Source of the DNA: Mesorhabditis belari
Taxonomy: Eukaryota; Nematoda; Chromadorea; Rhabditida; Rhabditidae
Length of the DNA stretch: 64,000 nucleotides
Direction: 5' to 3'
Assembly (NCBI GenBank): GCA_958450365.1
Contig: CAUEEP010000737.1
Location: forward strand, 539,501-603,500
Numbering within the stretch: the stretch's first letter is position 1; each line of letters starts with the position of its first letter. Shown here piece after piece: positions 57,201-64,000 of this stretch. Position numbers and translations under genes: made by a program. The notes under the pieces were generated by a model. That model did no database searches. It saw only the letters and a program-made list of their open reading frames with translations, and was not told where the DNA came from.

Positions 57201-60200
57201 ACCATCACTAATGGGGACTGAAATTTTGATGTTCTCTAATAAATTACTCTAATAAATATTTTAGTGCTAAGTTAAGAATACTGTAAAATCCATTACAGTA
57301 TAAGATTCAAAATTTGTCACCTGTTTTGACAACTCGATAAGATCGGGGAAGTTTGGGTCGACGTGTTTCCGGAAAACCGCCGTTTGTTTGTTAGGGACCA
57401 TGCTGGAAATTTTGGATTTAAAAACAATTTCAATATTTTGATGTATACCTGGGATACATGGCCCTGAAAATCCAATGTCCGACGAAACTCTTCGTTCGCT
57501 CGTAGAAGTTCATCTTTGAGCCGGCTTCCATCATCATTGCTTAAAGATCATTTAATATTTTAAAATTTAATTATTGTTTAAAGGGCACCCTTTCGCCCAA
57601 ATGCCCAAATTTGTAATTAAAATCCTAAATAAACCCTTTGCAACCCACGCGGCGTATAGCTGGGGATGAGAGGAACACCGATCGCGTCGGCCACCCAATC
57701 CATCAGAAGTCCCGAGTTCAGCCAAACCCAGCCTTTCACCTAGATAACGATTACAAGTGCATCAAAGCATTATCACTTACCCCAGCTATGTGATTCAATC
57801 CGATCGGGCAGTAGTCATACTAAATGTTCTAGTTTTAAATTCACAAACGCAACTCTTTTCAACTCAACCATATGCGAGAAGACGACCTCGAACTTCTCAT
57901 CTTTAAACCACTGCAGGAATTCCTTGTTTTGGATTACTTCTGGAAAAGTTGAATAGAGTGAGTAATGTGTTTTCTATTATAAAAGGTTTATGTTTGTGAA
58001 AACTATTGTAATCAAGTCAATTTATATTCGATCAGCCTGATTTTAGTTTCATTCAATGAACCTTGTGATCTCCATCGAAAGACCCTAGAATCGGGTTAAC
58101 TGAACGGTTTGACTACGTAGTTTTCGCAAATAGATCAGTTGAGCGGATTAAAACATGACCTAGCTACCGTAATCCGTAATCTTGGCCCGAGAATTTTGTT
58201 GACCAGGATCAACTAGGCCATGCCCTGGCTTGACCGGCTTATAGCCTCGGCCAGGGCAGGTAAGGTGAGATCAAGGTCAGGTCATGACCCTAACCCCGGC
58301 TTGGTCTATTTTAGCTTATAACTTGTAAGACCAGCCCTAGCAATAAGTTTTTAATAAAAATTTCAACCTACTCTCGCACGATCCAGTCATCATTAGACTC
58401 ATCTTGGACATCTTATTCCTCTGCCGGGCGTCCCAAATCGATACATCCTAAAGAATTCGCATAAAAGTAGTCAGTAAAATACAGTGGTCCACAAAAGTAA
58501 TGCCCCATTGCCATCCAACAGTATGTTTTGTAAGGAAATCTTGCAAAATTGACATTTCAGAAAAAGAGTAGGGTATTTTTATCTACCTATAAGACTCTAC
58601 TTTTCAAGAATATAAGATTTATCCGTATACATTAAAACAAAATAAAATATAAAACAAAACCAATAAGTTACTTAAAAATTAGCTCCGCAAAAGTAATGCC
58701 CCATTTGCAAAGAATTAACACAACTTTTTAAAATCAATACTTCGATGGTCCTCCTTTTGCTTTTATTACTTCATTGAGTCGATCCGGCATGGAATCCACG
58801 AGATTCTTCAAAAGACTTTGGGGGATGATGGCCCAGAGAAATTGAATGTGAACCCATAAGGCAGCCTTCGAATCGAATTTCTTTCCCTTGAGTCGCGGCT
58901 CCACAAATGACCGGAGATGCTCGATAACATTGATATCCGGTGAGTAGGGAGGCGGATTGATCAATTTGACTCGATTTGCCGCAAACCAGCCCGGAAGTCG
59001 TGCTCGTGTACCATTTTGAAGAGTCACCACCGTTCCCATCATGAGCCTTGACTTGTGTTTCGGGTCGTTGCCCTGGCAGAGCATTCATCCAAGAGGCATC
59101 GTCTGTGTGGCAAAAGGCAGCATTTGGGTCTCCATAATGTTCGTGTAAGCCACATCATTCATCGTTGAGTTGACGTGAACTAATGGACCTACTGAAGTTC
59201 GTGACATCGCTTCTAAAGGAAAACAGTCAGGTAACAAAATACGAAAAAGGATCTTACCCCAACACATTATGTTGCCTCCATTGAATTTCACCGTAGGCCG
59301 AATATACTTGAGTGTGTATCGCTTTCCAGTCGGCCGCCGAATAAGATGGTTTCCGTCCGCGTGAAATAAATTGATTTTTGTCACATCGCTAAATAGCACT
59401 TTCGCCCAATCACTTATTGTCCAACTTCGGTAGGTCCGTGCAAAATCCAGGCGCTGCTTCCGGTGCTTAGAATTCATCAGAGGTTTACGGGCAGCCCATC
59501 TTGCATATAATCCAGCCTGAATTAATCGTCGTTTGATCGTTTCCGACGAAACAATCTTGCTAAATTGATCACTCATCATTTGGCTTCCATCGGTTGTTGT
59601 TTTGCTCGGATCGTTTTTCACCATTCTGGTCACGGCTTGATCTTCTTTTGTGGTTGTGATTGGTCGTCGGCCACTCTTGAGGCCTCGATGAAGGTTTTTG
59701 CCGACTTTTGATTGAGAAAAAAGGCGGCGCACTGTCCATATCGAGCAATTGAAGAGGTTGACCACACCCTTCTCCCGCATTCCATATTCCCGGGCCTTAG
59801 CGATTTGGAGCTTCTTCGGAGTGTCAAGATTTTTCATGTCAGCAATCTAAATAATACAATAGAATACATTTAATGTTCATAGAAGGAGAAATAAAAAGAA
59901 TAATCATGAAAACGATCAATGGGGCATTACTTTTGTGGAGCTAATTTTAGGGGTAAGTGCACTCTTCGACATCGATCTTTTGTTTGGAAGGATCTCAATC
60001 AAAAAAAATTCAGTTATTTAACAACTAGAATTTCTAAAGTATTTTAAAAGAAAAATATAGATTTTAAACATATGTTTTCAGGAGGAATTTTGCAAAAAAT
60101 ACTTTTGTGGACCACTGTATAAATATATAAATAAAATATAAGTAAAGCAGAAATATAAAATAGAAATATAAATAAAATAGTATTCGCCGCTTAATAAATG

Positions 60201-61241
60201 AACTGTACCTCGAAAATCATCTCCGATTGCTCTTTCTCCCACTCATCGATGTTCACACCGGCAACCATTGCGTCGACGGTTTTGACTAAAGAGTGGATAA
60301 AATCTTGAAAGATTAGCAATAGATTAGAAATAGATTAGAAATATTTACTTTTTATCCTTGGATCGATCTCGATTTTCACCTTTTTCTTGTCGAACGGGCG
60401 AATCATGACCATTGTGATCGAATGATTCGCTTGGAGAAGCGTCTCGGCGACTCGTTTGTTGAAAATGATCTAGATTTAGAAAGTTTTAAAAAAATGGTTA
60501 AAATTGGGGGAGTGGGACAAGTGCGACCTTTTTTGCGCACCCGGACATTTGCGCACCTTTTTTCCGCACTTAGCCCATTAGCGCACCTTTTTCGCGTTTT
60601 AAAAAAGCTCTAAAAAGCTTATATTAACCAATTTCTATTCCAAAAGTTGTTTTTCTAGGTAATTTTAGGGCGTAGAAACGAAATTTTGACATATCAGAGC
60701 TTGTGGAAACAAGCGGACGGAGTTATACAAAGAGAAAAATCGACAATTTTCTGTAATTTGATCTAGCCGTTTTGTCTTTCAAATTGCTTTTTTAAAACGC
60801 GAAAAAAGGTGTGCTAATGGGCAAGGTGCGGAAAAAAGGTGCGCAAATGTCCGGGTGCGCAAAAAAAGGTCGCATTTGTCCTACTCCCAAAATTGGTTTA
60901 AAATTGATTCTAATCTGTCAATCTTCTGAAATTAGATACTTTTTTAAAAGACAAAAACTTTTTAAAAAGTTAAAAGACAAAAACTAGGTAAAAAAAAGTG
61001 CTCTTTGGTACTTCTAAAGAGAAACAAATCCAACAAATCAAAACAAATATTACCAGCGCTCTTTAGACTCGTTTAAATAAGCTTTAAATCTTAAAAAGAG
61101 ACCAACTGCTTTTAAAAAAAAATTAAAATTTCAAACTTTAGAACATTGTACCTGACTATTCGCCATCTCCAATAACACGATGCCGATCTTGGCCGAATGA
61201 GCGATCGAAAGAAGGCAAAACAATGGCAAGAGTAGACGCAT
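54229..61241 (-). CDS. UDP-glucuronosyltransferase (UGT)
   Basis: UGTs conjugate small lipophilic compounds with a UDP-sugar in the ER lumen. The start MRLLLPLFCLLSIAHSAKIG (61241-61152) is a signal peptide followed by the family's IGIVLLEMANSQ-like N-terminus. Later exons read FNKRVAETLLQANHSITMVM, MVAGVNIDEWEKEQSEMIFE, GVKGWVWLNSGLLMDWVADA, VVVFTFGSVARM, HLYKWLPQNDLL and the signature HPKTVGFISHGGYNSVQEAL with GQPIMTIPLFGDQPKNA. The last exon has the TM anchor VIAFLSISIFLILFILYKT and a lysine-rich tail ending KTKKE (KxKxx ER retrieval). TTTTAG and a GAGAA leader precede the ATG. The introns hold a Tc3-like element, one hAT-type MITE, three CCGTATT-type MITEs and a tRNA-like relic, which explains the 7-kb length. 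Confidence 0.9.
54608..54825. repeat. MITE, CCGTATTYTCTCTAATAGTA type, copy 1
   Basis: The ends are CCGTATTTTCTCTAATAGTA and the inverse complement. The core GGGGTCGGAAAATGTAGCTG is shared with 56085-56301. It is in a UGT intron. Confidence 0.85.
54979..55060 (-). other. tRNA-like relic or SINE head with A and B boxes
   Basis: The minus strand has GGGTAGCCGAGTGGCTTGCG (box A-like), a 5-bp stem CGCTT/AAGCG around a 7-nt loop in anticodon position, and AGTTCGACCCC (box B-like). The T-stem and acceptor stem do not pair, so it is not a functional tRNA. It is in the last UGT intron. Confidence 0.4.
56085..56301. repeat. MITE, CCGTATTYTCTCTAATAGTA type, copy 2
   Basis: It is the reverse orientation of 54608-54825 with the same core. 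It lies in a UGT intron immediately next to a third, longer relative. Confidence 0.85.
56307..56810. repeat. Composite relative of the CCGTATTYTCTCTAATAGTA MITE
   Basis: It has TA-flanked ends CCGTATTCTCTCTAATAG and the complement. The subterminal ATAGTAGTGCAC motifs are repeated several times, with a GAGAGGGGGTT block in each arm. The ~300-nt AT-rich core is unlike that of copies 1 and 2. Confidence 0.75.
58482..60117 (-). mobile_element. Tc1/Tc3-like transposon in a UGT intron
   Basis: The ends CAGTGGTCCACAAAAGTA and complement are flanked by TA. A second pair of inverted sites (CAAAAGTAATGCCCCAT near 58687 and its complement near 59920) lies inside, giving an IR/DR-like layout. The minus strand encodes a DD(34)E transposase: paired HTH region from MKNLDTPKKLQIAKAREYGM at 59837, VLFSDVTKINLF (first Asp), NDPKHKSR (second Asp) and PYSPDINVIEHL (Glu). 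A 47-nt insert with GTAAGA and CTTTAG borders interrupts the frame after IMCWG near 59214-59260 and looks like an intron. One TGA at about 59085-59087 (between MPLG and MLCQGND) splits the frame. Confidence 0.9.
60508..60888. repeat. hAT-type MITE, long-arm subfamily, copy 2 (shortened)
   Basis: It starts GGGAGTGGGACAAGTGCGAC and is flanked by an exact 8-bp duplication AAAATTGG. It matches 14067-14545 but lacks part of the right arm. It is in the first UGT intron. Confidence 0.9.
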
Positions 61242-61733
61242 TTCTCCTAAAATGGTAAAAATGGTAAAAGAAATGTTTTAAAATAAACAGAATATCTAAA
61301 AAAAGCAGTTCAGGGGTCAAATCGGGCCAAGTGCTTTCAATGAATGGATTCGATGCTCTTTTGCACGTTCTGATAAGACTTTTTGTCTCAAAAAGCAAAA
61401 GAAACAAGAGGAAAAGAGAAAAGTTTTGATAAAGTCAGAAGTCAGAAGTTAGAAATCAGAAATTAGAGCAGGATTATATATTCAATTCTATATTCGTAAA
61501 CCTAAAAAGTTAGTTGGCTATCATCTTAAATGAATTTCACTGAAAAATGAGAGATATAGTCGTAAAATTTGTTTGAAACGGGTTTATCTTGTCTAGAAAT
61601 TGAATTTCTGAGTTAAGAATTTGGGGTTTTTAACCTTTTACATTAAATTGACTCATTGAAAATTAGTGAAATTTGTCTAAATTTTATAATTTTTTGTAAA
61701 TATTCAATCAAGAAAATAACTGGTGGTTAGGGA

Positions 61734-62487
61734 GTGGGACAAATGCTACCTTTTTTTTTGCGCACCTTGCCGTTTGCGTCAAGAAAGTGGGCAAGAGTGA
61801 TGTTGTAACTCAAAGGATTTCTTTGAGCTGTGTATGCGTCGCTTGAAATCGAACATTCCACAATTTCTTTTAGGCTTTCCCTTATTTGGTCTTCGAGTCT
61901 ACCGATCGTTGAATTTTGTATGGTCTCGATCGTATACTTTTTTTGTAGTAAATACATTTTTATAAACCTTTTTCGACCAGGTATTTTGATATTTTGCGCA
62001 TTAAACCATGCTTTCCACCTTTTGCTACGACTAAGCTGAGTAATGGAGATATTAGTTTCGGCCATAGCTAGTGTCAAAAGCGTATCGTTTTTCCTAGAAA
62101 AGACGGTCATTTAAAAAATTTATATCACTAACAATGCCATTTGCACATTTGCATCTGCACCTTCAGTCATTTCTACAACGTTTGCTATAGTGTTATCGCG
62201 GTGAATTTCTGCCGCTGTCCACTCCACCAGATGCTCTGACTGGCTTAAGGTTTGCAAAAATAAAGTAAATCTACTTTTAGATGATGTTTCATGGCGTAGA
62301 GGGCGCTAATGGCATAGTTTGCAACTGCGTTTCTGGGGCATAGATTGCATTGCGCTCGAGTCTCTTTATTGCTCACATCTACATACTTTGACATAAAATC
62401 CCAGGCTAGTGAGGGCATTTTAGGTTTACGCGAAGGGGTTGCGGAAGTCTGAAAATGATTTATAAGCGTAAAGGCAACTATCACTAG
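61734..62487 (-). mobile_element. hAT-type transposase relic joined to the MITE terminus
   Basis: The minus strand encodes a BED finger (SLAWDFMSKYVDVSNKE, CNLCPRNAVANYAISALYAM, KHHLK). A short linker exon follows (VEWTAAEIHRDNTIANVVEM). Then comes the hAT N-terminal segment (RSKRWKAWFNAQNIKIPGRK, LEDQIRESLKEIVECSISSD, YNITLAHFLDANG). Directly after this the sequence becomes the GCGCAC-rich terminus ending CATTTGTCCCACTCCC, the same as the MITEs at 14067 and 60508. The catalytic C-terminal half is missing, so it is an internally deleted element. Its other end is cut off by the LINE fragment at 62490. Confidence 0.75.
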
Positions 62488-62489
62488 AA

Positions 62490-63062
62490 TTTACCCCATC
62501 TTAGAATATGCTTCTATTGTTTGGTCTCCCCCGCGCACAAGTCTTTATTGAACGCTTGGAGAAAATTCAGAGGAGGTTCACAAAAGTCGCTTTATGGAAA
62601 ATTGACTATTCTAAATATTCTAGCTTAACTTATGAGGAAAGACTTGCTTTTTTTGAACTAAAAACTTTACAGCATCGTCGCTTTGTCATTGATTTAGTCG
62701 AAACTTTCAAAATCCTCCGTTGTAAACAGATTAGCCCTTTGTTTATAGACTTTTTCAAATTTAAACCGCGGTCAGGGCCCAGAAGTGGCTCTTTCCTTTT
62801 GCAAATTCCCTTTGCTTCCAATGCCTCTTTATCAAATTCATTTCCCGTTAGAGCCGCTAGATTATGGAACTTGCTCCCAAACGACATACGAGAAATTCAG
62901 TCGCTTTTCATATTCAAGAAACGTATCGATGCTTTAGATCTAGTGGCTCTTTGCCGTAAGTAATTGGCTTATTGATTTCAGTATGTATTGTATGATTAAG
63001 TATCACTGTGCATTTCTCTATGATTTCTTTCACTTTATCGTTTGAATAAAGTATTATTATTC
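62490..63062 (+). mobile_element. 5'-truncated CR1/L2-like LINE, 3' end
   Basis: PILEYASIVWSP, then (after a frameshift at a run of five C near 62528) RLEKIQRRFTK, LTYEERLAFFELKTLQHRR, VRAARLWNLLPNDIREIQSL and FKKRIDAL. This is the conserved end of a non-LTR reverse transcriptase frame, stopping at 62961-62963. A ~100-nt 3' tail ends AATAAAGTATTATTATT. It is inserted next to the hAT relic. Confidence 0.75.
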
Positions 63063-63250
63063 CTGGGAGAAGCATCCATTTTCTCTCACAATCACACGGT
63101 TTTCTACGCAACACTCTAAATAGTAGGAATTATCAATTTAACCTGTTTGAAAAAGAGAAAAAACAAAAAGTTATGGAAAGAACAATAGAAAAAATGCGCA
63201 AGATTTTAATGTACATTTGCATTTGAAAAATTTGCTGACGCAAAGCATAG

Positions 63251-63315
63251 GGTTACGGTAGCTTATCTTCGGCGCGCGCTTTTTAGAAAACGCGTTGTCT
63301 GCAAGGGACACACTC
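63251..63315 (+). repeat. Dispersed TTACGGTA/TTTTAGAAAAC repeat
   Basis: GGGTTACGGTAGC, then GCGCGCTTTTTAGAAAACGC, then AAGGGACACACTCTA. It sits just upstream of the Tc3-like fragment. Confidence 0.5.
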
Positions 63316-63319
63316 TACT

Positions 63320-64000
63320 CCTAAGAAGAAAGAAACACGGGGCCGGAAGAAAAAGTTGTCCGATCAAGACGAACGCGCAATTACGAGAGGTCTTTCCAAC
63401 ACGACGACATCACTCGAAGAGGTTCGCAAGGAAACGAAGCTTCCGGTCACTCGCCAAACTGTGCACAACGTTGTCAAACGATCTACAATACTCAAATACA
63501 AACTCATACAAACTCTGGTGCTGATGGTTTTCGAGGATATTGGAAGGATTTACGAAAGCCGGGCATGGTCTTCAGCACGAGAAACTTCGGAGGTGGATGT
63601 ATGGTATGGGGAGCCTTTCGAGACGGTGAACTGGTCGGCTTAGAGTTTATTTCGACCCAGATGACATCGTTTGACTATCAACAAGTGTTGGACAAACATC
63701 TAACCGTCTATCTTAACAACAATGCGGGCAATAACTTTACTTTTATGCACGATAACGCGAGTATTCACGCAAGTTGCTCCAGAAGAGATTGGCTGACAGC
63801 GCACAAAATCGGCACTGTCGCTTGGCCCGCTTGCAGCCCAGACTTGAACCCGATTGAGAATGTGTGGGGGACACTCGTTCGAGATGTCTACAAGGGAAAC
63901 AAGCAATATTCGAGCGTGAATGAACTCAAGAAAGCCATTCAAGTAGCCTGGAATCGGCTTCAGCCAACAGCGCTCCATGACCTTGTCTCTTCGATGCCGA
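63320..64000 (+). mobile_element. Tc3-like transposase fragment, runs off the window
   Basis: The HTH part (GRKKKLSDQDERAITRGLSN, LPVTRQTVHNVVKRS) is followed by a deletion and frame change near 63510. The frame then continues with DGFRGYWKDLRKPGM, NFGGGCMVWGAFRDGELVGL, MHDNASIHASC (second Asp) and ACSPDLNPIENVWG (Glu of DD34E). The segment around the first Asp is missing. The downstream frame stays open to the window edge. Confidence 0.85.

Overview
This window is nuclear DNA from a rhabditid-type nematode. The evidence is many introns of about 37-60 nt ending in TTTTCAG or TTTTTAG, splice acceptors directly upstream of start codons (likely spliced-leader sites), closely spaced same-strand genes that look like operons, nematode-typical families (innexin, ephrin, srsx-like GPCR, UGT, Tra2/RSP-8), and many mariner, Tc1/Tc3 and hAT transposons with MITEs. 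There is no prokaryotic, viral or CRISPR content. All gene models below were spliced by eye by checking reading phase; no alignment was run.

Layout. 0-4 kb (+): the 3' end of an unknown phospho-motif-rich protein, then a complete RPAP1 gene of about 22 exons. 4-6.3 kb: intergenic repeats. 6.3-11.4 kb (-): a candidate operon of divergent innexin, one-TM protein and Tra2-like SR splicing factor. 11.5-15.2 kb: a Merlin/IS1016-like transposase relic and three MITEs. 15.2-17.2 kb (+): an ephrin. 17.4-26.0 kb (-): a candidate operon of L-threonine aldolase and a C2H2 zinc-finger protein; the aldolase introns carry a mariner and a hAT-type MITE. 26-29.3 kb: intergenic DNA with an 850-bp foldback element. 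29.3-33.4 kb (-): a coiled-coil protein. 34.4-40.4 kb (+): a compact four-gene candidate operon of NUP50, a securin-like protein with KEN and D-box-like degrons, MOCS3/UBA4 and a membrane protein. 40.5-43.3 kb (-): an srsx-like GPCR. 43.3-54.2 kb: gene-poor DNA with a decayed tyrosine-phosphatase, minisatellites, MITEs, two mariners and a partial copy of aldolase-locus DNA. 54.2-61.2 kb (-): a UDP-glucuronosyltransferase whose introns hold a Tc3-like element, four MITEs and a tRNA-like relic. 61.7-64 kb: nested hAT, LINE and Tc3-like remnants.

The host genes are mostly housekeeping and do not form one pathway. The most informative signals concern the mobile-element ecology: a hAT transposase fragment joined to the terminus shared by four MITEs, and a segmental duplication whose two copies serve as empty sites for each other's insertions. 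A second point of interest is transcript architecture, where a poly(A) signal sits immediately before a likely trans-splice acceptor between NUP50 and the securin-like gene.
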